Assembly: GCA_013400155.1 (NCBI GenBank)
Contig: VXBM01000887.1
Span: 124,001 to 188,000, forward strand
Source of the DNA: Helopsaltes ochotensis
Lineage: Eukaryota > Chordata > Aves > Passeriformes > Locustellidae
Length of the DNA: 64,000 nucleotides
Reading direction: 5' to 3'
A program made the position numbers and the translations under genes. The notes beneath the pieces are model-generated. The model saw only the letters and a program-made list of their open reading frames with translations, searched no databases and had not been told where the DNA came from. The first letter of the stretch is position 1, and every line of letters starts with the position of its first letter. Shown here piece after piece: positions 11,701-26,700 of the stretch.

Positions 11701-14700
11701 CAAACAGGGTTCTTTCAGAATCCTTACCTGCTTTGGGAGCAATTTTAAAAAATAGTATTGCATTATCAGTGGTTTTTTTTGTTAAAACATGATTTATGTA
11801 ATGTTACAATGTATAGTCATTTAGTTCCTCTGTGTCTTCAAGGCAGTGTATCTAACTTCAAATATACACAGACAGTGTAATAAGTTGCAATTTTCTCATT
11901 AATCAGCTTTTTTTTTAGAAAATTTCCCTCTTATTCGGAAGAGGGATAGGGTTTTAAAACTTTCCAGTGGCTTATATTCAGGAGAGAACTTGGGCTCTGC
12001 CTGAGGAAACTAAAGGCTGAATCAATGCTTGGTGGTCAGTGTACCCCCTGGTGGTCAGAATATGGAGAAGGTCTCATGTTGACCTTTTTTTTTCACTGCT
12101 ACATGCATTGTTTGTCTGCTTATGAAATTCTTACCAAGATCAGTTCCAGATGCAAGTTTATATTTTTCACTTCTTTGCCTCGCCAGTCGGCACTTTGTAC
12201 ACATTTTCTGCCTTCTTTGTATGCAATGCTAAACATTTGCAAACAATTATATGAACAATTCAGTATGGCCTTTTGAAATTGGAGTAGGTAGCTGCCATCC
12301 TCTATTTAGTATGTTTAAGTGACTTGGTTTTGTTCACAAACAAGTGCCAGTGTAAGCTCAAAACGGAATGTTTTGGGCAGCAATAGTTCAGATAGAATTC
12401 CTTTAAAAATGTGAGTGAGAGGCTTGAAGAACAGATGCAGAAAATTGCACACTAGTGCTCTTGTATACTGTGTTAATGAGGAAGAGAAGATATGGAAATG
12501 GGGTTTTATTGTGTCCAGGTGCTGAGTAAGAACTGTGAATTTTGAAAAGGAAGTATTTTTTTAAATGTTTCTGCTTGGGACTTCCTTATAAATAGAGTGC
12601 TTTACTTGGTTCAAGTTACAGGTATTATCTCTCAGTAAGAACATGCTTGTGACAAAGGATTAGTCACACTGGAACAAACAAAAGCAAATAAGCATTTGAA
12701 GCAGGAGTAACAGCTAAAAGGAATATAGCAATGACTTACACAACTCTTAGAATTGTAATTTACCATTGATTTTGTTTCATTTTGTTTTTCTTTTATTTGC
12801 TGCTAAACCTCTCTTTGGAATCTCATATTTAATAAAGACTTAATTCGATGTAGGGCTTTATTTACCTTGAAACTGGAGTTTATTTGAACTCTGTCTCAGT
12901 TCATTCATTATCAGAACTAAATGTGCAGAAGTATTAGTGGTATAATGAAATCTGCTTTTTATGTGGATCTGTGGCAGGCAGAGGAGGAAATGTTCTTCCT
13001 CATTTCCATGTGAAAAGTGCCATCAAAGAACAAAAAGGCAGTCAAAAGATACTCTTACTTTCTAAAAAGAAAAAGTATTTCTTAAATATTGATGCTAGAC
13101 AGTTAAAATGGAAAACCCATACGTAAAAATACTTAGACTTTTTTGGTCTGAAATTCTTGAAGTATTTGCAAGGGAGGTGAACATTATTTTCTGTGTGTTC
13201 ATGATGCAATCACAGACATCAGGAAGAGAAGTTTTTGTTCAAGATCATCCTCCAGGCCAGTAGCAGAGCTACAGGTTGGATCAAGTCTACTGAATCCTAC
13301 TCCAGCAACTAACCAAAGCACATAACATCTGTGGCAGTAATGATCTTGGTTTATGGAGTGTCCCTAGGCTGCATGGCCCCAGTGCATCGTGTTATTTGTC
13401 CACATCTCTACCTAGCCACTAATGTGCAGGGTGGTTAAAGGGGATTTTTGCCTGTTCAGTGCCCAGATTATAATCCCTTTACTCATGTGAAAAAATAGAC
13501 TGTAGGATAGTTGGAATGGCCAGCAGGTTGGATTAGGACTGTGGGCTGCAATTTAAACCACTGCGAACTAATCATTAGGCCAACTGCTTTTATTTAGTAA
13601 GATGTGTTATAGTTGCCAAATTTGTACTTCATAAAATCACTTCATAAAAATAAAATCTATATTAAAAAATTATAGACTACCTTAGGCTGGAAAGTTAAAC
13701 AGAACTGGCCCATTTTGAATTTATCATTGGGCATTTTGTTTCAGATACTGAGAATATCTGAAAAGGTTGCTGTTGTGTTGTTATACATGGACATACTTTA
13801 CAAATAAATAAATCTCATTTTCAAAGAATGAATAATAGGATCCACTTGTCTTGCAAGTAACATGTAGACCATAAGAGGTTAGATGCTGTCCTCTCTAAAA
13901 TGAATCCAGCAAAGTTGATTTCTGTTTCAGTGGAAAATAGATGTCAGACATCCTGCAGTCAGCCTAGTATTTTGCAATTGCCAATACTTACGTCAATGAT
14001 CTGTAGTAATAAGTACCTTGGTGAAAGAAAAGGAGGTTTGGTTTGTAAAGAATTGGTTTTTGGTGCCACATTTGTTATTGAAAAACTTTCTATAGAGATC
14101 AGCTGAGAAAGAACTGAGTTGCTTATAAGTGGAAACTTCAGGGTTAAATTACTGGCAAGTTTTGGAGCATGTGACAGAGTGCTTTACTTTACAAAATAGC
14201 TCATCTGCAATGAAAAGGGTTGGTTTTAATAACTGGCCTGGAAGGTCAAGCCTTAGATGAGTCAATGGATGTGTGCTTTGTGTAGCAACTGGTGTTCCTC
14301 TGCCTTTTGCTACTGAAACAGGCCTGACAGAAAAGATACTTTTTTGATAGAAAATAGTCAAATTCCTTAAGATTTAAATATGCCTCACTATTTATCTTTC
14401 CAGGACAAGTGTTACTTTGTGGTTTTATTGAATAAAATATTACAGGATTTAGCTGCAAAGTTGGTGAAGTTCAGAAGTACACCATTTTTTAATATTCATT
14501 AAAAAATCTGCTTTTCTGGATTATGGCTATGAGTTATGTATCTTACCTGTATGTTTTTTAGCCTGCATATTTTTATTCTAGTGTTTGTAGGCACTGCTGG
14601 ACTACACTTAACCATGACATGCCTCATACCTCAGTAGGGTATTTATTTAAGAAGAGGACAAAAGGTGAAGAGAAACTTTCCATGTATAAATAATTGTAAA

Positions 14701-17700
14701 TGTGGTTTGTATTTACTGAGTATGACATTTTAGTAGAAATACAAGACGGTCTCTATGATGTTTATCAGACTTTGCCACTGTGTGTGTTCACAAGTAGTGA
14801 ACTGAGAGTGTCTGATGCCCATTTCTACTGTTTCTTGGGCATGCATGGAGAAAATTCTGAGAAAAAACTACTAAAAAATGCAAATCAAAGCTGTGAAAGC
14901 TGTACTTTGTCTCTCTGATACTTTTCCATGCATGTAGGCTTTACTCTTCCATATTGCATGTGAAGGACTTTAATGTGAACAGATTTGCTATGCAAGGAAT
15001 TGTTCAAGTCACTAAGAAATCCATCGTCTAAAATGGGGAAGACATAACAGATTTGTTGTGTGCATGTTTTGTAACATCTGGACAGTGTGGTAAAGTTGAA
15101 AGGATCTTCTAAGCAGGTTATCTAGTTGCTGTGCTGTCTTCAGTGAGGCATTTCTCATCCTTATTACTTTGGTTTTCATTTTGATAAAGTTTGTTACTGT
15201 CCTTACGTGCAAAACCACTATAAATTTAAACAGCATGAAAACCAGAAGTTCTGATGTGTAATTCTATTCACAAGTCAGTTATAAACAAACCCATATCTCA
15301 GGTTTTGGTGAAGCTTTTTAGAAATTACCTGGTCTTTCATACCAAATTCTGGGGGTAGGGCCAGAATTTCTAGGACATAAAGTGTGTGGTTCTCAATGCA
15401 TGCATCTTGTTATCCACTTTTTATCAATCCTTGTAGCATTGTATCAAAATACTACAAAGAGTAATTGCCAGACTATTACTTCAAAAGCTTATTCTTCCTC
15501 TGAACAAATGTGGAAGGGCCTTATAAAAGCAAGAGAGAAGCAGTTTGACCCTTGCACTCTTATTTTTCTCTCTCTGTAAGAGGTACACTCTACAGAGTTG
15601 GGGTTTTGAGTAATAGCTGTTTCTTCTGTGGCTCCTTAGGGAAGGAAACAATGTTAGGAGTCCACTGTCTCTGTGTTTGGAAAGACATTGGACAATCTAT
15701 TTACAGCACAAGGGAATAATGAAGCACATGTGGAAATACATGGAAGATTATGGAGACCGTAGATAACCACTTCTTGTTGGCAGAACCATATTAATTGCAG
15801 TGAAAGTGTCTCGAAACAGTGACCTAGGTCTGTGGGCCTCTTATGCTGAGTGTTGGCGAGTCTTGAATATCAAGCAAATTCCAGACTAGAAGAATATGAA
15901 TCCTAACTGCAGCACTTTTAAGCAGGCAAGAGAGACATGGTGAGAAATCGCAGCCTCCTATTCAGTACACAGTGGAAAAATTCACCATAGATTTGTTTGA
16001 TTTAAAATTGAGAGAGAGGAATTTGATCATTTGAGGTTTTTTGGGAAAATAAGCATTGGACAATATCGTTCTTTGAATTTAAAAATTTGGTTGGCTTTGC
16101 TAACCAAAATTACAAGTTTCTACTTACGCCTTTGACTTCTAGCATTTGGTGTTTTAATTTTAAAAGTGAACAGCGTGTGTGCAGTTTATCAGTGCATGTT
16201 ATAAAGATTAAGTTATAGATGACACAAAAGAACTGTAATGGTTAACCCTTATGAAGACATGGCACTACTAAGGAATTTCATTAATTACATGATAAATGTG
16301 TGTGTTCAAACAAGATTAATTTTACAGATTAGTTTTACATGGATAGATATGCAGAAGTAAGGAATGCTACAGAAAGAGCTGTGGCCTGGGCTATGTCCTC
16401 CCAGAGCAGGGTGCGATGGGGAAATGAGTGAGAATTTGTAAGATTCTTGTCTGATGCTGTGTCAGAAAGGCTGTTATAATGGCCTGAAATGGCTTTGAAA
16501 ATGGTGGTAATGAAATCATACTTCATGTCTGTTTACAGCTTTGTTGATACTAATAAGTTATTTAATGCTGCACATGCTTTTGATGTCTACATTTGAAGCA
16601 ACATGCTGAAAAAATAATGGGCAGAGGAAAGGAGAGTTAAAGAACTGAAGTAAAACAACTGTTAAAATAGAAATTAAAGATGACATGATAAGTGGCTTTT
16701 AAACTCAGTCAGGAGAAAGTATGAACTGCTAAAGCACTCTTTAATTTGGTGAAGAAAAGTAGAAAAGAGCATAGAGCTGGAAGTCAGATGTTCACCTTGG
16801 ATATAAGGGAAACATTTTGACAGAGTGATTAACCAGTGGAACAAACTACCAGAGAAGGTGATGATTTTCCATGTCTTGAAGGCTTTCAAATAAAGAATAG
16901 ATCCTTTTAGGCTTTAGCCAAATGCTAGTTTGCCATGAGGAAGTTGAGGAACTCTAAGCTTGTACAACTCTTTGTGCCTTTGGCATGAAGCTCACGTGTG
17001 GTGAAGGACTGTTAACATTGAAAGGTCTCCAAGGCCAAACTCATGAGGCACGTGTCCAGAGTGGTGTGTGCCTAGGGATGAAAAGTCTTGAAGGACTCCA
17101 AGTGTTGGTAAGTGAGCTTCTTGAGCTCAATACAGGCTAACTATAGAGAATTGAATAGCCTGGGACACTAGACCTCAGAAGAGATGATCCTAAATGTTAC
17201 TGTGAATTTATTAACTTAATTTCCATATCCTTGCATTAATACATACCAAAGACTGAAGTGGAAATGAATCCTGCTGCTGGCTGCTTCCACCTTTGTAACT
17301 GTGGTCATAGAGGACAGAAGTGCTATACAACCAGCAGCTGCCCTGCTTGGTAGTTTTTTCCACTTTTTAAAATTGCAAGTGCCTGCTGATGACCCTTCAC
17401 CCAAATGCCAAACAGTGTCACTGTCTGACACTGACAGATGACTGACAGTGTCAGTGTTTCCATCTCATTTTGTTGGTTGCATTTGAAGTCTTTAAAGACT
17501 CTGAAGACTTTAAACCTCAGAGTCTTGTGTCTTGTTGACTAGTTTTCCTGACTGATAAGGATTTGCTAGTAATTCTGTGGGACTGCAAGGAGACAAGCGT
17601 GTGTTAATGGTACACATGAAAGACTGTAAATAAATAGAAAAGCATGGAAAAAAGAGTTTTCAAGCACGTGTGCAAGATGCTTCTTTGCAATTATAAAAGT

Positions 17701-20700
17701 ATTTTCTGGCATCTCTTGCCTATTGTACTGTTTAAGCGGAGGGTAATAATTGTGCTTTTGACTGCTGATAATGCGTCTTAATGTCGTTACCTGTTTTGAT
17801 GGGGACAGCTTGGGCTGCCTTGCAGGAAAGGTTCTTCTCTAGAACAAAAAAACCCAAAAACCTAAAAGCATCACAACTGTTTATTTGCTAAAATGTTTCT
17901 TCTCTTAATATAGAATAACCACTTTCAGTTTTTAACTTTTTGAAAAGTCACTTCATACAGAATGAAGCAAAAATAAATACATCTGTTCTCCATTTGATTT
18001 TAATTTTTTTTTAGCAGAAATCCTGCATCAGCATTAATCTCTTAACAGCTATAAACAATGAAACATGAAGACAGTCTGCCAGACAACTCAAGAGTGGTGG
18101 GGGTGTATAAAATATCCTTTCCTCAACACCTTACAGTTTCTTATGTTGTTTCTTATTTCGGTAGAACTGGAATACCTCACTTCCAAAGCATGGCTCATTC
18201 TTGTTTAGGCAAGAGTATTGTGTCACAAGTTCTTTCTTTGTTAACAAATAACATGGAAGTCTGTCTTTTGTGCTTCTGTAAATCTGAGATAACCCTCAGG
18301 TTCCACTCTCACAGTGGTTCTTTGCGGAAGCTTCTTCAAGCCAAGAAGCTTTTGCAGCTCTCTCTTGTGTCATCTCCACACCCTCATCTGTTGACATTTC
18401 CCTCATGGTGAGGAGAAAGGTGATTTCAGAAGAGGGTTCCCGATGAGTCGCTGATATTTATGCTGCTCTTAAAAGAGAGAGAACACTTTTCAGTGTTTAT
18501 CTAAACAGTCCAGCGATTTTCTGAGCATGTTTTGTACTTTGTGCATTAAATGCCACTAAGTTTCCTAAAATGGACAGCCTCAGAAAGGATGTTCAAATGT
18601 CAAAATAGATGCTATCAAGAAAAATTTATTGACAGGATTTTATTAACTGTTTCATAGCTTCTGAAAACATCTGTCCTTCTGTTTGCTTGGCTGTTTCTTG
18701 GGGTTTTTTTGAGAAAGTGTATTACTGTATGGTAAAAAAGAGAAAAAAAAATCCAGGTGTCAAATGAAATATTGGAAGACTACTACTTGAAGTGATCATA
18801 ATGAATGTCCAGAAAGTTGTTTTGTTTAAGAAGTGCTTTCATTACATTTTTGCTCTTACCACAGCTAAAACACTGCTTAAGATGTAGGCATCCATTTGAG
18901 CTCTAGCTTCAGATTTTCATTTGAAAAACAGTAACCAGAATGTTATGTGATTAAATTCAACATCTCTTAACAGTTGTTTGCTCCTCAATGTTAACATCTA
19001 ACTATAATATGAAATTTTTCTTATTACTGTTCATGGTTTTGAAGACTGAAAATGTTCCTTAGCAAGCAGATAGCAGTTTATCGGTGAATTACAGGAACAT
19101 CTTTCATATATTTCAAAACTTTCATTCTCTGTAATACAAATTTATTTTTTAATAGGATCTATATTTTATCGTTGAACTAATGATTTCTTTTTCACTGAGA
19201 GCATTCTCTGAACCAATATTTTTGGTGTTTAGCAAAATTCATTTTGACGGTGAAAAATGTCTTTCTGTAAACTATTAATAGTTGACAATCCTGAGAATCT
19301 GATTCCATGCTCAGGACAGTAAATCTGAATTTTCAGCTGTAGTTGTTTCTTGTAGAGTAAAGTTTTTTCAAAAAGATACTGTGTTAGACTTGGTAGTCAC
19401 TATGAAACCCTTTCAGAAATTTGGGTCATTGTCCCTTGTGTTAATATTTAGATTCTTGAACTTGGATTTGTCTATGTGTTATGTATTTCTTAGTCTTCAC
19501 CAACCTCTGAAATCTGTATTTGTGTAAGTTATTTCTTTGAGTGTAGCACAATTAAAGGAATATAAGCTAGTTTCTCTGAATTAAGAAGAAAACATTATTT
19601 GTTATAGTAGGGAGAAGGAACAGAAAACAGATTTTCAGAAGCAGCAGCTGCTGGGTTCTCATGTGTTGTTATTGACTGTCTTTAGATGATAGCTATGCTA
19701 TTATTCTGTAAGTCTCAATAACCAAAAATAATTTGGTAAAACACTAATATAGCATTTAACCTGCTTCTTGTGTAACTGTTGCTTTCCATAGAACTACAGA
19801 ACCCTGAATTCATACAGTAGTCCAAATTTATAATGAAACATTTTAACTGTAGTTGTTTTCCTTTCTTTCTAGAATATTTTCTTTCTTGGACATAGTTACT
19901 TTGTGTCGCTGTGCACAAGTTTCCAAGGTATGTATTTCTCCTGGGGTTGTTTGATTGTTCCCTATACTAGTCTCTTAATTACATGCAAATAATGGGATTC
20001 ATTGCAATCTGCTTCGTGTTAAAGAAGAAAAAAAAGTTTTCTCAGTCTCTTAGTCTATTAAAGCAAATGAACAGTGGTCCCAGTTTTGCATGTAGATGTG
20101 GATTTAGTTGCTGTGTACAGGAGTTCTGTCTAAAGGCTGTGGAAAAGATATTCAGTTGTGTATGCTCTGTATCTGGAGAAGGGATTAAGCCCAGTTTGGC
20201 ATGATGGCATTTGCTTTTTATAAAGCATGTGGCCATATAACAGTATTTTTCAGATTTAATTGCTGCTTAAAATTCTATGTAGTTTGGTTAATGTGCACCA
20301 TGTGTCTAAGAAGTACCTCCATCATTTTCTTGCCAAGTACAAAAGGTGTTAGGTAGATGGACTACTAGTGGAGGAAAAAGGCACACAGAAGATACTAGTG
20401 AAGACATGCTAAGTTTTTATGTTTAGCTTGTCTTCATTCTTTTTTTCTTGAAATAAAATGAATAATACTCCATTTCCAAATCAATTGTTTACAATGAACT
20501 ATATTATTATACAACATGAATAAACTTTATTTCATATTTTTCTTCCTTCTCTTACAGTTGGGTTTGGGGTCTAATTGTTTGTATGTTTGTTTGTTTTAAT
20601 ATATAATTAAGTGTGTAATTATTTCGTGCTTTACCCATATCACCCTGTCCTGCAACTTCAGTAAGTGCTTGCGACTCACTTCTTGTGAGTCAGGTAACAT

Positions 20701-23700
20701 CAGGTTTCATCTAAAACCTACAAAACTGCATAAGAAAACCAAAGTGATTGAATAAATTGTATGTTTCTCTGAAAACTACCTGTCAGTTGGATGGGGTATT
20801 CTTTTTTTCCTCATTTTCTACATCTATCTGTGTTTCTCTGGCTTTTTAATTTTGCTTTACTTTGAACAACTGTTGCTTCAACAGTGAAGGACAAGCTCTC
20901 AAACATGTACATGTAACTTAGCACGTGTAAAGGAAAGGCCTGGTCCTAATAGTGGAAAGTCAGCAGTTTTCTGAAAGGTTTCTGTTTTCTCAGAATAGTA
21001 ACTAGTGAGGTTGAGGAACTGTGGTTTTATTGAAAGGAATCTCATCTGCAGCTACTTTTTTCCATTTAGATCTAGCAAAAGTAACTCATTAGAAAAGTTT
21101 AAAAAAGCTTTTTAAGAATGAAGGGTTTAATCTTTCTATGTACATGGTTCACATTTAATATCTTGTTTTCTTGTATTTTTTGTAGCCCCAAGTTAACCTT
21201 TGAAGTGTAATCCATTTAGGAGATTTGAGATTAATTTCTGCAAATTCTGTGTGTTTAGTTACTTGGTACTGTATAGGTACTGATATCTACATTTTTTTAA
21301 AATGCTACCTGAAATTGCCAAGTTTTTAGTATTTGCATTACTGAGAGGAAAATGAAGGGAGTGGGCAGTAGAGGTAATAAATAAACTGTATTTGTTTTCT
21401 GTAGGCATGGAATGTTTTAGCTCTGGATGGAAGCAATTGGCAAAGAATAGACCTCTTTAACTTCCAAACGGATATAGAGGTTAGTGTCTTTTTCGTTTTT
21501 AGGGTATTTTTCATTCCTATGGAGATGTTTAATAGCCCATTCTCAGTGCCCCACATACTGTGCTTGTTTTCACATGTTTTAAAGACTTAAGTTCAGGAAA
21601 ATAGTACTGTGAAGGAGCAAATGAAAAAGAACTCTATTTGCCTTTTTTTCTTTTTTTATTCCCCCTGGATGTTTGTTTCAGTTTTAGTTGTCAGCTGTGT
21701 ATCAGATGATTTTCATAAATCATATGCGTATAGGGCTCTAGAAATTCAAACCTGCTCATTTCCAGAAAGGAAAGGTGTAAAGGGTGCCTCTGGATGGAGT
21801 GAGATTCTTGGAATCACTTTTATGATCTAGAGGATGGTTTTGCTGCTCCCAAATCCCTCTATGAGGGGGCCATCTAGTGCTGGAAGTTCACTGGACACTT
21901 GGCTATAGGATTTGGAGATTGAAGCACTAAGATGCTGGACAACGTTTCTTACTGCAGACTTGCCTAGATTTCATTTGGTGTGTATCTGATTCCCATTTTA
22001 TGACCATTTGTTTTATAAGGTTTGAACCTTGTGTGAAATGCAGGTACATGAGAAGTAAAGTCCTTTCCAGTGTATAATGAGAGGTTTTAGAGGAGAGTTG
22101 TCTTCTGTAAGAAAAACATGTCTCCATTAATGCTATCATATATGTGTATGACAAAATTAAATATGACATATGAAAATGAAGAAAAAAATTAGTGGGGGAC
22201 AACAATTCCTTGATTCAATCTGAACTGGTTTATTATTTGTTGTTTGATACAAATTAAATGTAGACTACAATAATAGATTTTCTTCTGTATTTTATGTTTT
22301 AGCTTCTTAGTTGCATGAATAAAATCCACATGTGTTTCATTTGCTATATTTTGCTAACTATGGTACAAACTGTTCCTAAAGCTTTACAGTAACATGGAGG
22401 GTAAATTTTTTTCACCGCTCTTTTCACACTTTATTGCCAACCCCTGTGCTCTACTCATCTTAAACAACAGTATCTTGCAGAGGTAGCAGAAAGATTTTTG
22501 GCATCTGCCTCAATCTAAATGTGTCAAAGAAGACTTGGAGCTTTAATGTCACATTTTCAGTTGCCTTTAAGAATCTTGTGTTCCTCATCTGCTAAGGAAT
22601 AAAGTAAAACCTCACAGGTCTGCAGCCCTTCCTGCTGATAGGCCTTTTCTGTTTGCAGTCCTTTTGGTATTTAGAAATGCAGTATTGTATTTTGAAGTTT
22701 TCAATATTTTTGTCATATATTTTACCTAGTGGTGTTGCCCTCTGAGACGCTGAGATATCTGTAGCATGGGATTCAGAAGAAGGAGTGAAACTAAGTTAGG
22801 ATCTTCTTTTGCTATAAAAAGCTATTGTGGTTTGGAGCAATTCAGTTACTTCAGTATATTATATTTCAGTACATTTGTAATATATATCCCTTGAATTTAC
22901 TCATAAAAGTATGTTCAACAAGAAATTATTACACAAATCAGTTCTTCAATAAAATAGTTTCATATTTGGTGTCTAAGAACTCTGTTCAGCTGTTTTAGTA
23001 AGGTAATTTTTGTCTGTGCATTTAGGGCAGGTAAAAGCTCCCAACTGTATTTGACAACTTTGTGCTCAGTTGGACCTCATGCTCTTTGGTGATTTTTCAG
23101 TTGGTATTTGATCTGAGAATATCAAATTATGAAAAATCAGGTTTTGTGAAATTTTCTATATTTAAGACTTCACATGGTAGAGAATAAAGTGGGGGGGAAC
23201 ACCCCCTATAAAAAGTGTTTCTTTTATATCAAAAATGTATGATCTTGAATTTAAATCTACCTTATGATTTCTCAGTATGTGGAACCAATTGTAAGCTGGC
23301 CTAGGTTGAAAAATTAAGTTTTTTTGAATGACAAATAGTCAAACAGTTAAATGCATTTGAATGCACTAAAGTTGACTTCTTTAATGTGCTGGTTTTGGGA
23401 GTTTTTACGTGATTAAAGAAATAAATGGGTTTGGGAAAACTTACCTCATTATTTGTTTGTATTTTCTTTGAATAATTTTTTAGGATTTGGCTTTTTTCTG
23501 CAATGTAAATTGAACTTGCATTATATGTTGTTCATTGAACAATTTATCCTTACAGTAAAGAAAGAATATTAGAGAAATAATACTGATTAATTGAAAAGAT
23601 TTTTAAAACAGATGATTTTCAGTTTGTTTGTTTTGATCTAAAATCTTTGGAGTGATAAGATAAGCAATGTTATTTACGGACCAAGAAACAAGCTCTGATA

Positions 23701-26700
23701 AGGAAATATTTTCCCATAGTGATGGCCAGGACATTAGTATTAGAGAAGGACAATAAAATGTAACAACATGACAACGAAAATCACCTGTAATTCCATACAT
23801 ACTTCTTCTTTCAAAAAATAAAGGGAGAGAAAAAAATGCACAGTGCTGTTAGGTATTAGTCCTGTTGCTGCTGCTCCCACCAAGGTATTTGGCACCTTTC
23901 AATTGCAAGCAATCCTGTGGCAGGAGCTGTAAAACAGGCACCTATTGGAGGCTGTCGTGACGTACTGGCCTAAGCAAGTTCCTGTGGGCAATTTCAGCTT
24001 ATGTGCTGTAGGAGAGATTGGGACCCCTGAGGAGTGGCCAAGCCTCCCTTTCCACCCCCAGGACAGTTCCCTACACATCTTCGAAAACTTGAAGCTCGTT
24101 GTAGTAGTCTTAATGGGTAAGGTCTGCTGTGACAAAAAGTTGAGCTGTGTATGATTGAATGAAGAAGAGAATTGATGAATGAAGAGAATTAAAGATGGAA
24201 TTGAATAGCACCCGAGTGTGAGTGGAGATTCTCAATAGGTTCTTTCTTAAAGTAGCAAAAGAAATTCAAAGAGTTGTAGTTCTAGTTGGGGTATAGCTGA
24301 GGCTAGTCTTAACTTCTGGGGTTTTTAATTTGGTTAGAATATTGTGTCAGAATAAAACACAGCTAAATCTTCCTTTTATTTGGTTTAAGGGTCGTGTTGT
24401 GGAAAACATATCAAAAAGGTGTGGTGGGTTCCTGAGACAGCTTAGTCTGAGAGGATGTCTTGGTGTTGGAGACTCCTCTTTAAAGTAAGTAAAATTCTGG
24501 ATTAAGACATCACTTGTTTCCTAACATGCGTACCAAATGCAATTGGATTACTGTTAAGTCTGTTTGTATTTCTGAGTCCTCACTGATGACCAAAATTGGA
24601 TACTTAGGTAAGTACTAAATATCTTAATGTTGACTAAATAAGTCACCAGTTTGAGATCAAAATACAGCTATTGTTATTTTCCAGAAATGAACTAAGAAAT
24701 GAAAGTTGTACTTTTCAGAAACAGGTATTTTTCTCCCATTAGGATTATGTTGATATTGTTCCATTTTCAAGTGGTTAAAATGTTTTCAGACAATACTCTG
24801 ACATCCTACAATAGTCAGAGTATCAAGATTAGTGGTCGTTTTATTGTTTCATGTCTAGTCTGGACAATAGGTGACCCTAGCAATAGGAGGAAGGATAAAG
24901 ACTGATAAAATTAAGTGCCTACAAAATCGGAAAATACCTGGGATTCTCTTCTTGGTCTAAATTAGAACAGGCAGGCAACAAGAACATCTTGGGAGGCTCT
25001 AGAGAGGACAGTGACCGTTCTTTCACACAATATATGGACTGAACTGTGCAGGTTGGAACAGAAGAATATTTGAATCCATATAAGCTTATTCCAATGCAAA
25101 GTGTTTAGCCAGGTTCCTCTGGATATTTCTGTGAGTATTTAAACCCAAGGATCCTACCTCCAGCTGATGGGTCCCTAAAACACAAGTGCTTTAGGGCTCA
25201 AAGAACATTTAGAGACAGGCTTGGGGTCTGGCTTTTTGCACTTATGCTTTCCCCCTCTCTCCCTGGAGCCTGGGTAGGATGGTGTTCAGTCTGATGTAGT
25301 GTGGCTATTTTCAGGTGGAAAATATAAACACAAAGATTTTGTTAAGCAGTGGGCATTGAACTAGTGTCCTATGAACTTTAGGTATTTCTAAAATTTATAA
25401 GTTAGTCAATTCATAAACTTTGTCTTTAGGGTAAATTCATGCAGCATTAATTTTCAGATACTTGTTCTGAAAGTGATTTTTCCTATAAGGCTATTTGTGT
25501 TGAGCTGTTTCTAGATCAATTAGTTTTGTGGGTGATACTAATTTCTCTATTTATCCTTCTTCTACATCAACTTTTGAGTAAAATAACCAATTACTGGTGT
25601 AGGTATTGGCCACGTAAACACTGAATGCTTGTGGCAGGTCTGTCAGGATATGCCCCATGCTTGAATCTCAGAGGCAGTTTCCTGTTCCCCCAAAGTGTAA
25701 CATCTTTCCAAGTGATTTGAAGAGTGTCTTGATTGTAAATCTCCCTCCAGTATATGAATTTTGGAATAGCTGTTTTGAGAATTCAAGTGGAAACGCTCAC
25801 CAGTATAACTGCTTGCTGGGGTTTTTTTCCATTGTTTTCAATCCACACTGGAGAGCCAGAACTTGTTACCAGCTGAGCATGTAGTGAGATCTGTTAACCA
25901 GGGCAAGCCTCCAGACAAAACTGTTTTTGTGTGTTTCCTTCCCTCCTGCCAATAAAATCCATGCAGTTGAAGGAAACATGGGCATACAAACAGTGTTCTG
26001 AAATGCAATGCAGCTGTAAATATTACTTTGCACAGATGAAAAGAAAGTTTATGTATTTCTTCAGGGTAATTAGTATAATGATGCATACAGGCTCGCAGCA
26101 GTATAATAGCTCCAATCATCCTTAAAGTTCATACCCAGTAGTGCACACTGATGCTTTTTAATTTTTAAAATAATAAAGAAGCAATTTGCAGCCTACGGGG
26201 CTTTCCACTGGTAGTTCAATAGGCTTAGGTCACAGTATTGTACCAGGCGTATCCCTTTCCATTTGCTGTGGGAGCAAGCTCCTTATTAGGACTTGCAAAG
26301 TCTTCAGTAACAAGATATGCAAAAACTCTCCCCAGAAGCCTAATGTTTAACTGATGAAACATTGAAGCTTTCTGTTTATGCCCTTTGAGTTTTTTGTTAC
26401 AGTTTTTGAAGCAAGTTCTGGCTTATATATGACAGAAATAACCATCTTGCCCAAGTGGTGTTTGAGAGAGAAACAGCACTTTCCTAAGACCAGAAACTTG
26501 CAGTAGGAAAAGGAAGGAGCAACCACTGAGGCAGATGTATTTGAGGCATACTTTGTGATTACTCTGGGGCTTGAAGATCAGGCTTTTTGACCAAGGTGGG
26601 AGAAGGTACGGGACAGAGTGACTCTAGTGACCTCATTGCACTTGGGACATTATATTAATTCAACTTTTTGTTGCTGTTTTAGGACCTTTGCACAGAACTG

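Larger units (their letters stand above)
5726..19872 (+). other. FBXL2: FBXL2 intron 2 (14.1 kb)
   Basis: The largest intron in view. It holds the two CR1 fragments (7150-7590 and 16720-17000) and an inverted-repeat cluster at 17425-17500. The segment 7640-8240, just after the first CR1, is less AT-rich and may be another old repeat, but I cannot name it. No supported gene otherwise. Confidence 0.85.

Noticed and set aside
18058..18411. 117-codon plus-strand open frame in FBXL2 intron 2
   Set aside because: Residue pattern looks random, no recognisable domain, no supporting signals.
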